Shown piece by piece: positions 9,369 to 18,109 of a stretch of DNA of 64,000 bases. The position numbers and the translations under genes were made by a program. Each line of letters starts with the position of its first letter. The first letter of the stretch is position 1. Source of the stretch: Synechococcus sp. JA-2-3B'a(2-13) (GTDB taxonomy: Bacteria; Cyanobacteriota; Cyanobacteriia; Thermostichales; Thermostichaceae); the NCBI RefSeq assembly GCF_000013225.1, contig NC_007776.1:1455001-1519000 (forward strand), written 5' to 3'. Below the pieces are notes generated by a model. That model was not told the origin of the DNA and did not search any database. It worked only from the letters and a program-made list of their open reading frames with translations.

Positions 9369-10361
9369 ATGAGGGAGCCTCGATCGGGCTGGGCTCAGGA
9401 GACCCATCCCCAGAGTCAGCCGACTGGCCCTGTTCCCAGCCTCAGCCATCTGGCGGCGCAATTTTTGCAGGAGCGGCAGCGGGATCTGGCCCCGGCTAGC
9501 CGCCGCACCTATCGCATCGCTCTGGAGCAGTTTGCCAAAACTTGCCCCGTGCCGCTGCCCCAGGTGCAGCCTGCCCACGTCCAGTCCTTTTTGAACAGCT
9601 TGAAGGGCCGTCCGTTTCGCAACCGCTCCGGCCAGCGGATCCACCCGCCCGCCTCTCCGGCCACCTACAACCTGAAGCGGTTGGCCTTGCAGCAATTTTT
9701 TGAATGGGCCAGCCAACGGGGCTACCTTCAGGATCCCCTGCCCACTCAAGCCATTCGACCTGCCCGCCTACCCGCTCGTTTGCCTCGCGATCTAGATCGG
9801 TTGTTGTTGCAGCGGGTGTTGCAGCGGGCCCAAAACCATTCTCTGCGCTACGCGGCTTTGATTCGCCTGATGCTGGAGTGCGGGCTGCGGGCCCAGGAGC
9901 TGTTGGACTTAACCGTTCAAGATTTTCAAATCAGCCCTGAGGGATCCCTGTTGGAAGTGCGCTGTGGCAAGGGGAGCAAACCCCGCGCTGTGGCAGTAGG
10001 GGATCCCCTCTCCGAGCTGTTGCAGCAGTATCTGAGCCGAGAACGGGGCCCGTGCGCGCCGACGGATCCCTTGTTTGTTTCCCAATCTCGCTGCTTGGCC
10101 TACCGGGGGCGCCCCCTCACCTACGATGGCCTGCGGCATATTGTGCTCAAGCTAACCGAGCCTGAGCCGGGACATCAAACCCCCCACCAGTTTCGCCACA
10201 GTTTTGCCACCTTGTTGCTGGATCGCGGCGTTGCCCCCGAACACATTCAGCACTTGCTGGGCCACACAACTGCCGCCATGACGATGCGCTACACCCAGCG
10301 GGCCAACTTGAGAGCAGCCATCGCCCGTTCCCGCGAGATCTTAAATCAGGGCTTGGTTTAG
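9369..10361 (+). CDS. Tyrosine recombinase (XerC/D-like integrase)
   Basis: A 330-residue site-specific recombinase. The N-terminal SAM-like DNA-binding domain spans about residues 25-120 (LAAQFLQERQRDLAPAS...). The catalytic domain shows LECGLRAQELLDL (first Arg), HQFRHSFATLL (His-x-x-Arg), HLLGHTTAAMTMRYTQ (His and the nucleophile Tyr). All expected catalytic residues are present, so it is probably active. It could be the housekeeping Xer protein or an integrase of the accessory patch that follows (10.5-12.5 kb). The neighbouring J-domain/HNH genes favour some mobility, but no att sites were found. Confidence 0.85.
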   Translation: MREPRSGWAQETHPQSQPTGPVPSLSHLAAQFLQERQRDLAPASRRTYRIALEQFAKTCPVPLPQVQPAHVQSFLNSLKGRPFRNRSGQRIHPPASPATYNLKRLALQQFFEWASQRGYLQDPLPTQAIRPARLPARLPRDLDRLLLQRVLQRAQNHSLRYAALIRLMLECGLRAQELLDLTVQDFQISPEGSLLEVRCGKGSKPRAVAVGDPLSELLQQYLSRERGPCAPTDPLFVSQSRCLAYRGRPLTYDGLRHIVLKLTEPEPGHQTPHQFRHSFATLLLDRGVAPEHIQHLLGHTTAAMTMRYTQRANLRAAIARSREILNQGLV

Positions 10362-10508
10362 GGATCCCTGGCTGTACTATGGCCTCTGTCGTTTCCAGTG
10401 AGACAGACGCGGATTGCTCGCAGAAAGAGGGATCCCCAAAAAGAGATCAAGGATCCTCAAGGACGGACAAACCTGACTAAGGTGGTTGGAATGACCTGAA
10501 AACAACCG

Positions 10509-10524
10509 ATAACCAATGGGTTAT
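10509..10524. terminator. Inverted repeat ATAACC-N4-GGTTAT after the HNH gene
   Basis: Perfect 6-base arms directly beyond the stop of the minus-strand gene at 10526, in the gap between two convergent genes. It is a weak candidate for a shared terminator: there is no strong T run on either side. Confidence 0.35.
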
Positions 10525-10525
10525 T

Positions 10526-11551
10526 TCAAGTTACACGCTGGAGAGGAATGTAGAGCACATGCTCTCTCCCCTTGCCAATGGGCAACTGCGGCCCAAGACT
10601 GGCCTTCTGTTGTCCCAACCAGATGATCAGGTTTTTGTTCTCAGGATAGTATTCCAAAACATACTTGATGAAGTCATCAATTGTACATGGCTCGTTGAAA
10701 CCTCCCATCCACTGATGAAAGTGGCTATGCACTTCGCTGGCTATAGTAATCAGGTTGGAAAGATTTGCTGCAATCTTTGGATAGTGCGCTTCAGAGTAGA
10801 GATGGTGAACCGTTAGGCTACTGGCTGTTTTTCGAGTAACTCTACAGAGATTTTTATCCCTTCTTCTTGCAAGCTCTTTTGCTCTTTCTATCTGCCTTTG
10901 TCTATCCTGGATTGTCTTGACGATTGCCTGAATCTGGGGTTCAATGCGTTCGCCAACATCTCGACACCAGTCTTTTCTGTGGTTTTGCTTGAGGACTTCT
11001 ACCATAATCTTGGCAAGCTCATAGATGCCTCGCAAAGAGAGGTAGACAGTGTCGTCGTTGCCAAAGCGTGTGTAATGAACGTCTTTGATGAGTTTACTTT
11101 GTTTTGATGCAATCTCAAGCGCTTTCTTAAGGTAATCAGTTCGAGTTCCAAAGATCGTCACAACATCTTGAAGAGATAGCCAAAACTGATCTTGTCTTCT
11201 GACCAGAGAGGAGCTGTTTTCGAGGATCCTATGATCCACCAGAGCCTTCTGCCTCTTGCGATACTCTTCCTTGAACCAATTCCTAATGCTTGTGCTAATG
11301 CTTGTGTCTGTAGAGTACTTACGACCTTGCTCTGACCTAGACCTTAAAAAGGATAAAATGGCGTAAGCACCAGACTGCGTGTATTCTCTCAGCCCCGAAC
11401 TTTTGTTGATAACGCGATAGTCTTTACCTTCCACCAGTTCCCACTCATCATCAGGGATACTGTCAAAGTAGGCTTCAATCTCCCTGAGTTCCTCAAGGCT
11501 GATACCCAAAAATTCGGCGAGCTTGTTTGAAGAAACATAGACTATAGCCAT
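10526..11551 (-). CDS. HNH nuclease-like protein with an antirepressor-like N-terminal region
   Basis: A 341-residue protein. The C-terminal third holds an HNH pattern: LCRVTRKTASSLTVHHL, then NLSNLITI and EVHSHFHQW, giving the His-His, Asn and His ligands; only one of the usual zinc Cys positions is visible. A Lys/Arg-rich helix precedes it (RQRQIERAKELARRRDKN). The first 200 residues (SSNKLAEFLGISLEEL..., VYLSLRGIYELAKIM) recall phage antirepressor or ANT-type modules, but this match is loose. Its ATG lies inside the end of the upstream J-domain gene, implying coupled translation. Base composition is lower in G+C than the neighbours, with only one GGATCC, suggesting transfer. Confidence 0.65.
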   Translation of the reverse strand: MAIVYVSSNKLAEFLGISLEELREIEAYFDSIPDDEWELVEGKDYRVINKSSGLREYTQSGAYAILSFLRSRSEQGRKYSTDTSISTSIRNWFKEEYRKRQKALVDHRILENSSSLVRRQDQFWLSLQDVVTIFGTRTDYLKKALEIASKQSKLIKDVHYTRFGNDDTVYLSLRGIYELAKIMVEVLKQNHRKDWCRDVGERIEPQIQAIVKTIQDRQRQIERAKELARRRDKNLCRVTRKTASSLTVHHLYSEAHYPKIAANLSNLITIASEVHSHFHQWMGGFNEPCTIDDFIKYVLEYYPENKNLIIWLGQQKASLGPQLPIGKGREHVLYIPLQRVT

Positions 11552-12144
11552 TGCTCAAATTTCTCCGTAAGGCTTTTGTAGAAGAGAGTCAATCGCTGGA
11601 AAATTTTGTCATCCCCGGTTGGAGAATCGGGATGGTAGATCTTGCTCAGGCGATAAAAGGCAGCTTTGATGTCCTCATTGGTAGCTCGATCGGGGTCAAG
11701 TCCAAAAACCCGCCATGGCAAGTCGTACTTGAAGATGTTGATCCCGTTGATGCAGCCATACCCCTCTTCCCCCTCTTCGTTGGGAAGGATCCCGATGTGC
11801 TGACGATAAATGCGCTCCAAATCGTCTATGTTGGATAAGCTCAGCTTGCCCATGCCGCTGGTTGCCAGTTTGAAGCTGGCTGACTTTCTCAGCTCGGCTG
11901 CGTTTTTAACGCCAAAGTGGTTGTAAATCGCTTTCTGCAGCTCTTTGACAGACAACCGAGGCGGTGGCTGTAGCTGCCTGACCACAAACCGCGCAAAATT
12001 CTCCAGGAGTTCCTTAGAGATGCCGTAGGTATCGGAAAGGCGCTGGATTTCTGCAGCAATCGCCCCTTGCGGATCGGGCTTGGTCTCTTCTCTTGAGGTT
12101 GCCCTAGTTGTTTTTGGTTTTGTGCTGGCGGCTTTTTTGGGCAT
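11542..12144 (-). CDS. J-domain (DnaJ-like) protein, partner of the HNH gene
   Basis: A 200-residue protein. The basic N terminus (MPKKAASTKPKTTRATSR) is followed by a helical region (IQRLSDTYGISKELLENFARF). A C-terminal J domain starts near residue 140: WRVFGLDPDRATNEDIKAAF, then the diagnostic His-Pro-Asp in IYHPDSPTGDD. Zinc-finger and client-binding regions of true DnaJ are absent, so it probably delivers Hsp70 to one partner. Its stop overlaps the start of the HNH gene by 10 bases, which makes that protein the obvious candidate partner. The upstream leader (12145-12235) has no clear promoter. Confidence 0.7.
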   Translation of the reverse strand: MPKKAASTKPKTTRATSREETKPDPQGAIAAEIQRLSDTYGISKELLENFARFVVRQLQPPPRLSVKELQKAIYNHFGVKNAAELRKSASFKLATSGMGKLSLSNIDDLERIYRQHIGILPNEEGEEGYGCINGINIFKYDLPWRVFGLDPDRATNEDIKAAFYRLSKIYHPDSPTGDDKIFQRLTLFYKSLTEKFEQWL

Positions 12145-12235
12145 GGCTTCCCCTCAAGTCAGTGATGCCAAGTGTAGATCCGCACAAAACTTATAGGCTG
12201 TCTGTGAATTTATTTGCACAATGATGCAGACAATC

Positions 12236-12480
12236 TTAGGTCAGTGTAACAATGTTGCCGGTACCTGTAAAGCCTTTGCACCACATAAGCTTCGCCATAC
12301 CGATGCCCAGTTGGATGGCTTGGTGTGGGGAGCAGATCCGCACTGGGCGGCCCCGCAGGCGAATCTCGCCAGCATCCGGCTGGTAGAGGCCCGCCAGCAT
12401 GTTCATCAGGGTGGTTTTCCCGGCGCCATTCTCCCCCCGGAGAGCGTAAATCTCCCCGGCCCGTAGTTCAAAGTCCACGC
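12236..12480 (-). pseudogene. Remnant of a sugar/nucleoside-type ABC transporter ATPase
   Basis: About 80 codons resemble the start of an RbsA/BmpA-type ATPase: [21 protein letters not shown] is Walker A and its lead-in, followed by [13 protein letters not shown] and [12 protein letters not shown]. After GIGM the expected VHQHF Q-loop region is replaced by unrelated residues and the frame ends, while an echo of the ENIVL motif appears as GTGNIVTLT. The signature motif and Walker B are missing and there is no rest of the gene on either side. It is a decayed fragment bordering the accessory patch. Confidence 0.75.
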
Positions 12481-12671
12481 TAGAGCGCCCCCAGCTTGCC
12501 TGTTCGGTTGAGTTCCCCCGCCAGGATCCCTACCAGACAGGCTCTCTCATAAAAAGGCTGATCATAAATGGAAGGCTCTCTGAAGAAAGAGGTACACAGG
12601 TTGAGTACCACCTTTCCTTGGCAGTGAACGTATTTCCGGCTACTTTTCAGCGCCAACTTGGGGCCGCCCCT

Positions 12672-13097
12672 TCAGCTTTTGGGGATCAGTCGCTTCGGAC
12701 AGGCAGCACGGATATGGGATTCGCTCAGGTCGGGCATGAGAGCCAAGGCCCGCTGAGCATCAATTTGCGCTTCGCACACTGCCTCCAGTACCTGCTCAGC
12801 CATCAGGGAAAGGGGCATATCGGCAGTTTGTTCGGGATCGGTATCCAGGGAAATTTGTCGGACTCCCACAGGGGGGGGTGGCAACACCGGCGGAGCTGCC
12901 TGCGGGGATAGGGTAGTGGAAGTGCCCACCTCCAACTGCGCTTCTGCCAGGGCCACACCGCGCCCCACCATCAACAGGGATCCCAGCAGCAGGAGCCATC
13001 CCAGCCCACGCCCCCCTTTGCGGAACTGAGTCGGAGCCTTCTGCTGTCGCTCAAGGCTGCTGATGTTTACGGCCCTCTTGAACCTGTCACCGAGCAT
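12672..13097 (-). CDS. Small secreted or membrane-anchored protein, unknown
   Basis: A 141-residue protein with a basic N terminus (residues 1-30), one hydrophobic segment GWLLLLGSLLMVGRGVALA ending in a possible AxA-like cleavage site, a Pro-rich stretch (APPVLPPPPVG) and an acidic, helical C-terminal half with two Cys. GGAG upstream of ATG 13097 supports the start. It is divergent from the ExoD-family gene. No family is recognised. Confidence 0.55.
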   Translation of the reverse strand: MLGDRFKRAVNISSLERQQKAPTQFRKGGRGLGWLLLLGSLLMVGRGVALAEAQLEVGTSTTLSPQAAPPVLPPPPVGVRQISLDTDPEQTADMPLSLMAEQVLEAVCEAQIDAQRALALMPDLSESHIRAACPKRLIPKS

Positions 13098-13227
13098 GTC
13101 ACCTCTCCGAAACCACCCCTTTGCTCAAGATATCCAACACAACTTGAATTTGCAGTAGGCTATCGTTGGCCCTCCAGGTAGTGCCCACCCGTTGCCAAAC
13201 TTTGCCCGCTCCAGCCCTGCCCCCTCT

Positions 13228-13863
13228 ATGGCCCGTCTGTCTCAAGAGCTAGCCCGGTTTTCCCGCCTTCCCGAGAGCCCAGAGCAACCCGAACCCTCCC
13301 CGGAAGGGTTGATCCGCATCGAAGACATTCTAAAACTGGCGGGCGAGCGCAGTTTTGGCTTGTTTTTGGCGGTGCTCTCTTTCCCTTCTGCTTTGCCTCT
13401 GCCGGCTCCCGGCTATTCCACTCCCTTTGGCGTGGTCATCCTGTTGCTGGCCGCACAAATGCTGGCAGGGCGAACCACTCCTTGGCTGCCGAAATGGGTG
13501 TTGCAGACCTCTATTGAACGGAAGCATTTTCAAAAGTGGGTGCAGGCTGGGATCCCATGGTTGCAGCGCATTGAAAAAATTGCCCGCCCCCGTTGGAAGC
13601 AGCTTTGCACCACACGGCTCGGCCAAGTCTGGCTGGGCACCTGGATCGGCTTGATGGGGATTTCCATGATCATCCCCGTTCCAGGCACCAACACCCTGCC
13701 GGCAATGGGGGTTTTCGTCACCGCCTTTGGCCTCCTGGAAGAAGACGGGATCCTGTGCAGCTTGGGATCCCTGATCTGTGTAGCAGGAGGACTGCTGACC
13801 ACTTCCATTTTGATCGGCCTGTGGTTGGGGGGAACAACCCTTTTGGATTGGCTGGGAAGATAG
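13228..13863 (+). CDS. ExoD-family membrane protein
   Basis: A 211-residue member of the exopolysaccharide synthesis ExoD family. It shows a soluble start (LIRIEDILKLAGERSFG), paired hydrophobic segments (FLAVLSFPSALPLPAPGYS, then FGVVILLLAAQMLAG), the re-entrant-like GISMIIPVPGTNTLPAMGVFV and two further helices at the C terminus (LGSLICVAGGLLTTSILIG). The family is linked to exopolysaccharide production in rhizobia; its biochemical role is unknown. ATG 13228 is preferred to TTG 13192. Confidence 0.8.
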   Translation: MARLSQELARFSRLPESPEQPEPSPEGLIRIEDILKLAGERSFGLFLAVLSFPSALPLPAPGYSTPFGVVILLLAAQMLAGRTTPWLPKWVLQTSIERKHFQKWVQAGIPWLQRIEKIARPRWKQLCTTRLGQVWLGTWIGLMGISMIIPVPGTNTLPAMGVFVTAFGLLEEDGILCSLGSLICVAGGLLTTSILIGLWLGGTTLLDWLGR

Positions 13864-13880
13864 CTATGCCAGCACCGCTT

Positions 13881-15101
13881 TTATCGGGATGCTGGGGTCA
13901 GCGCCAGATCCTGAGTGAGGCGCAGCTCGATCACCTGATTGGGATCCAGCACCACCACCTGTGGTGCCGTTACATTGCCAATTACCGCTCCGGCCACCCC
14001 TGCCCCCAGCACTTCCTCTGTGGCAATGGCATTGTCTCCGGTTACCAAGCCGAGAATAGCGCCTGCTGCTGCACCGATGGCCGCATCCTGAATGATTTTG
14101 CCTGTGGTGGTGTAGCGGGGATCCTTGACATCGTGGATGATGTCTGACTGGGCAGCCAAGGGGAACAGTTGGTTGTTGACAATGATGCTTTCCGCCACAA
14201 AACGGGTGCCCCCTGGGGCTGGCTCAAAGCGGCCATCCACCCGCGAGCCAAAAGGCACCAGAATATCCCCCTGGGCGTTGCGAATCGGGTTGCGGACGAT
14301 CAAAGACATGGGCCGGGTTTCGTTGGGGGCAATGAAGAGGCGCTCGTTGAAGGGGGTGGTGGTTTGCATCAGGGTGCCCGCCGCTAGGGTGGAAAGGCGC
14401 AGGTCAAAGCCTGGCTGGGAACCGGAGGGCAAGCCCCCTGGGTTTTGTGCCACCAAGGATCCCCGGCTGAGCATGGCCTGGTGGGTGAAGGCTGCCACCT
14501 CGGCACGGGTGGCGGGGCGGTTGGGTTCCAAGAGCATCGGGTCTGGATAATTGACAATCAACCCGGCGCGGTTGGCTGCCGCAAGTTGTGCCAGGGCCCA
14601 ATTGGGGATGGCTGCCGCATCTCGATAGCGGCTGAAGAGATCGCTGGGCTGAGCGGCTGGGATCGCTCCCGTGTTGCCAATGGCGTTGGTCAAAACCACC
14701 AGCGCTTCGGTGCGGGTAACGGGCTGTTCAGGACGGAAGGTGCCATCAGGAAAGCCTGCGACTAAGTTGTTGGCCGCTGCCGTCGAGATGGCACTGGCTG
14801 CCCAGTGGGTGGGGGGCACATCCCGAAAGCCGATAAAAGTACCGGAGGTATTGCGGAGGCGGAAAGCGGTATTGACAATGGTGGCAAACTGAGCGCGGGT
14901 AACCGGCTCATTGGGGCGGAAGGTACCATCGGGGAAGCCGTTCAACACGCCCTGAGCGGAGAGGGTCTCAATGTAGGCTTGGGCCCAGTGGCCAAAGGTG
15001 TCGCGAAAAGGGGCGGCCATGGCCACCTGGCAGTGGATGCCCAAGACAGCTCCCGATAGGAGTATGCCTGCTGCACGTGGATTTAAAAGAGAGGGAAACA
15101 T
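13881..15101 (-). CDS. S-layer homology (SLH) domain envelope protein
   Basis: A 406-residue exported protein. A signal peptide (ILLSGAVLGIHCQVAMAAP) is followed by two to three SLH repeats to about residue 200: FGHWAQAYIETLSAQGVLNG, FPDGTFRPNEPVTRAQFA, then NNLVAGFPDGTFRPEQPVTR. SLH domains bind pyruvylated wall polymers. After a linker, the C-terminal half includes a beta-rich region and a glycine-zipper-like stretch (AAIGAAAGAILGLVTG), rather than the long beta barrel of cyanobacterial SomA-type porins, so it is not a standard porin. It is transcribed away from sufD across a 279-base gap. Confidence 0.85.
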   Translation of the reverse strand: MFPSLLNPRAAGILLSGAVLGIHCQVAMAAPFRDTFGHWAQAYIETLSAQGVLNGFPDGTFRPNEPVTRAQFATIVNTAFRLRNTSGTFIGFRDVPPTHWAASAISTAAANNLVAGFPDGTFRPEQPVTRTEALVVLTNAIGNTGAIPAAQPSDLFSRYRDAAAIPNWALAQLAAANRAGLIVNYPDPMLLEPNRPATRAEVAAFTHQAMLSRGSLVAQNPGGLPSGSQPGFDLRLSTLAAGTLMQTTTPFNERLFIAPNETRPMSLIVRNPIRNAQGDILVPFGSRVDGRFEPAPGGTRFVAESIIVNNQLFPLAAQSDIIHDVKDPRYTTTGKIIQDAAIGAAAGAILGLVTGDNAIATEEVLGAGVAGAVIGNVTAPQVVVLDPNQVIELRLTQDLALTPASR

Positions 15102-15380
15102 CGTTCGTTCACCGAGTTGTCGTAGCGCCCATTGCTGGGTCGATGGCTACTTTTATTCTGGCTATTTCCTCAGTGATGACAATGGCTAAAACCCTTGCTC
15201 TGTGGTAATTTGAGCGTTTCTAACCCAAGATTTGCAGCAAAACGCAACTGCAGAGGATTGATAAGGAAGCTCCTAAATCTCTGTCGCGTCAGTGATGCCT
15301 ATCCATCACGCCCAAGTCTGGTCACTCTTGAGGGTCATGGGGGAGCAACAACTTATTATTGTTATTGGAATTGATTGGAT
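15102..15380. other. Intergenic region between sufD end and SLH gene start
   Basis: 279 bases that should hold the SLH gene promoter on the minus strand and the end of the suf transcript. I see no gene and no strong terminator hairpin. Confidence 0.5.
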
Positions 15381-16673
15381 TCACGGGATCCCAGCCAACT
15401 GGCGGGCCACCAGGGCGGGAAGTTGAGCCAACGGGATCCCTTCCAGAACTTCTGCCGCAAAAGCGCAGGTGAGAAGTTGCCTGGCATCAGCTTGGGGAAT
15501 ACCCCGGCTTTGCAGATAAAAGATCTCTTCTGCCTCCAGTTGGCTGACGGTGGCCCCATGGGCGCATTTGACGTTGTCGGCAAAGATCTCCAGTTGCGGC
15601 TGGGTGTCGACCCGCGCTTTGGGGCCTAGGAGCAGGTTGCGGTTGGTCTGGGCGGCGTCCGTCAGTTGGGCCTCTCGGCTCACCAGAATCCGTCCGCTGA
15701 AGACCGCATGGGCCGTCTCGTCAACGATGCACTTGTGCAATTGGCGGCTGCTGCCGTGGGGGGCCTGATGCACCAGGCGGGAGTGGGTGTCGCTGTGCTG
15801 GGATCCCTTCAGCAGCGTTAGCCCCTGCAGTTGGGTGTGGGCCTGGGCTCCGGCTTGGGTGATCTCCAGGTTGTGGCGAGAAAACTGGGATCCCCACTGA
15901 ATCGACTGGAGGCGGTAGTGGCTGTTGCGGCTTTGGCGCACGGCGGTCTGGTTGATGTGGAAGGCTGGGGATCCCTGCCTTTGCAAAATCACATGGTGCA
16001 AGCGGGATCCCTCTGCCAGGGCGATCTCCGTAACCGCGTTGCCAAAGGGGATCCCGGATCCCAGGGATACATGATCTTCGATCAGCGTGAGGGAGCTGTG
16101 GGCTTGCAAAGACAGCAGGCAGCGGGGCTGGGCCAAAACGGCCTCTCCCTCAGGAGCCACCGTTATGAACAGCAGGTGCAGCGGTGACGGAACTTCCTGG
16201 CCGGGCTGTAGGCCAATCTGGATCCCATCTCCCAGATGAGCGGTGTTGAGGGCCGTAAACACATCCGTCTTGGCCAGGGTTTGCAGCAACTCCCCTGGGG
16301 CTTGGGCTAAAGGGATCACCTGCAAAGCGGTGGGCAGGCCGCTCAAATCAGAAAGCTGGGGGGCAAAGTAGCCGTTGACGAACACGGCGCGGCTATAGCT
16401 GGTTTCCGGCCAAAGCCAAGGTTCTAGGGTTGCTGCATCCAGAGACGGATCCCCCGCGGCAGCCAGGCGAAACTTGTGGGCCAGCAGTGGCGAGAGATCG
16501 CTGTATTTCCAATCCTCTTCCCGTGGGGTCGGGATCCCCAGTTCGGCCAATTGGGCGCGGGCCTGCTGCCTAAGGGTGGTGTAGGGATCCTGCCTTTCCG
16601 GGATTTGGCCGAGGATGTGCTCCAGGAATAGGCGGCTCTCTGGGGCAAAAGGTTTGGGCAAGGTGGCGCTCAT
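15381..16673 (-). CDS. sufD: Fe-S cluster assembly protein SufD
   Basis: Partner of SufB and SufC in the SufBC2D scaffold that builds Fe-S clusters, the main system in cyanobacteria, used for photosystem I and ferredoxins. It has 430 residues, normal length. The N-terminal helical part contains [16 protein letters not shown], the central beta-helix contains [17 protein letters not shown] and the C-terminal part contains [22 protein letters not shown] with the conserved Cys-Ala-His. Its ATG overlaps the sufC stop by 4 bases, so it is translationally coupled. The sequence is dense in GGGATCCC. Confidence 0.95.
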   Translation of the reverse strand: MSATLPKPFAPESRLFLEHILGQIPERQDPYTTLRQQARAQLAELGIPTPREEDWKYSDLSPLLAHKFRLAAAGDPSLDAATLEPWLWPETSYSRAVFVNGYFAPQLSDLSGLPTALQVIPLAQAPGELLQTLAKTDVFTALNTAHLGDGIQIGLQPGQEVPSPLHLLFITVAPEGEAVLAQPRCLLSLQAHSSLTLIEDHVSLGSGIPFGNAVTEIALAEGSRLHHVILQRQGSPAFHINQTAVRQSRNSHYRLQSIQWGSQFSRHNLEITQAGAQAHTQLQGLTLLKGSQHSDTHSRLVHQAPHGSSRQLHKCIVDETAHAVFSGRILVSREAQLTDAAQTNRNLLLGPKARVDTQPQLEIFADNVKCAHGATVSQLEAEEIFYLQSRGIPQADARQLLTCAFAAEVLEGIPLAQLPALVARQLAGIP

Positions 16674-17485
16674 CCCTCTTTCTCCTGCCGAGATGTCGCA
16701 GCTGCCGGTTCTTGACCCGACTGAGTTTTGATCCAGTCGTAGCCCCGTTCTTCCAGCTCCAGCGCCAAGGTCTTGTCCCCACTGATGACGATACGACCCC
16801 CCTCCATCACGTGCACGTAGTCGGGGGTAACATAGTCCAGCAAGCGTTGGTAGTGGGTGATCAAGAGCATGGCATTCTCAGAGCCGGCCAGTCGGTTGAT
16901 GCCCTGGGCGACAATGCGCAGCGCGTCGATATCCAGGCCGGAATCCGTCTCGTCCAAAATGGCCAGCGTGGGCTCCAACACCGCCATTTGCAGGATCTCG
17001 TTGCGCTTTTTCTCACCGCCGGAAAAGCCCTCGTTCACAGAGCGCTCCAAAAAAACGGGATCCATTTTGACAATATCCAACTTTTCCCGTACCAGGTCGT
17101 CAAAATCCAGAGCATCCAGTTCCGGCTGATCCCGATATTTCTGGCGAGCGTTGTAGGCGGCGCGCAGGAAATCCAAGTTGCTCACCCCCGGAACCTCGAT
17201 GGGGTATTGAAACGCCAAGAAGATCCCTGCCCAAGCCCGCTCCTCCGGTTCCATTTCCAGAAGATTCTTGCCCAGATAGAGGATCTCGCCTCCTGTCACC
17301 CGGTAGTCGGGGTGGCCAGCCAAGATCTTGGAAAAAGTGCTTTTTCCAGAACCATTGGGGCCCATGATGGCGTGGATTTCTCCGGCGCGAATTTCCAGGC
17401 TCAACCCCTTGAGAATGGGGGTGCCATCGATCTCGGCGCTGAGATCTCGAACGGATAAGATGACAGGGCTGTTTTCACGGATCAT
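16670..17485 (-). CDS. sufC: Fe-S cluster assembly ATPase SufC
   Basis: ABC-type ATPase driving the SufBCD scaffold. It has 271 residues. Walker [11 protein letters not shown]-loop FLAFQYP, signature [11 protein letters not shown] and Walker [17 protein letters not shown] are all intact; the GGEKKRNE and DETDSGLD forms are specific to SufC among ABC ATPases. The extended N terminus [14 protein letters not shown] starts at ATG 17485. It is separated from sufB by the mscL gene, an atypical break in the cluster. Confidence 0.97.
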   Translation of the reverse strand: MIRENSPVILSVRDLSAEIDGTPILKGLSLEIRAGEIHAIMGPNGSGKSTFSKILAGHPDYRVTGGEILYLGKNLLEMEPEERAWAGIFLAFQYPIEVPGVSNLDFLRAAYNARQKYRDQPELDALDFDDLVREKLDIVKMDPVFLERSVNEGFSGGEKKRNEILQMAVLEPTLAILDETDSGLDIDALRIVAQGINRLAGSENAMLLITHYQRLLDYVTPDYVHVMEGGRIVISGDKTLALELEERGYDWIKTQSGQEPAAATSRQEKEG

Positions 17486-17582
17486 GGCTAGACTCTAGGG
17501 TTGACACCGAAGGGCAGGAGCTGAAAAGTTAAGGGATCCCTAAACCAGGTTTGGATTTTGGGCCTAAGGATCCCCTATAGCT

Positions 17583-17981
17583 CTATTGGGAGTGGCGATT
17601 GAGGATATCCCGGATCTCTGTCAGCAAAACCACTTCTGGTGGGGGCAATGTGGGAGGAGATTCTTCCTCCTTTCGCTGTAGGGTGTTGATCGCCTTCACC
17701 AGTAAGAAGATGGCAAAAGCGATAATCACAAAATCAAACACAGCTTGCAGAAAGCTACCGTAGTTAATCGTAACTGGGTCTTCAGGACTTCCACCGATTT
17801 CCCAGGCCAAGTGCTGGAAGTTCACTCCACCAATCATCAAGCCTAAAACCGGAGTAAATAGATCTGCTACGAAAGAAGTCACTATCTTCCCAAAAGCACC
17901 TCCAATAACAACGCCAACAGCCAAATCTAAGGCATTGCCCCGGCTAATAAAGTTTTTGAACTCCTCCAGAAATGCCCGCAT
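17583..17981 (-). CDS. mscL: Large-conductance mechanosensitive channel
   Basis: Pentameric inner-membrane channel that opens under osmotic down-shock. It has 132 residues. It shows the amphipathic N-terminal helix FLEEFKNFISRGNALDL, TM1 AVGVVIGGAFGKIVTSFVAD, and TM2 VFDFVIIAFAIFLLVKAI with a charged C-terminal helix (RKEEESPPTLPPPEVVLLTEIRDIL). GGAGAAG upstream supports ATG 17981. It lies between sufB and sufC on the same strand (128 and 97 bases from them), so it may be co-transcribed with the suf genes under SufR, an odd functional pairing. Confidence 0.95.
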   Translation of the reverse strand: MRAFLEEFKNFISRGNALDLAVGVVIGGAFGKIVTSFVADLFTPVLGLMIGGVNFQHLAWEIGGSPEDPVTINYGSFLQAVFDFVIIAFAIFLLVKAINTLQRKEEESPPTLPPPEVVLLTEIRDILNRHSQ

Positions 17982-18109
17982 AGGGAACTTCTCCTGCCTA
18001 GCCTTTATAGTTCAAAACCTCTCTGCCTTGGGAGTCACCCCTCTCCTGAAATCCCACTGATGTCAGTAGCCTCTCCCCAGCTGCTTAGCTTCACGTCGGG
18101 AACAATCCC

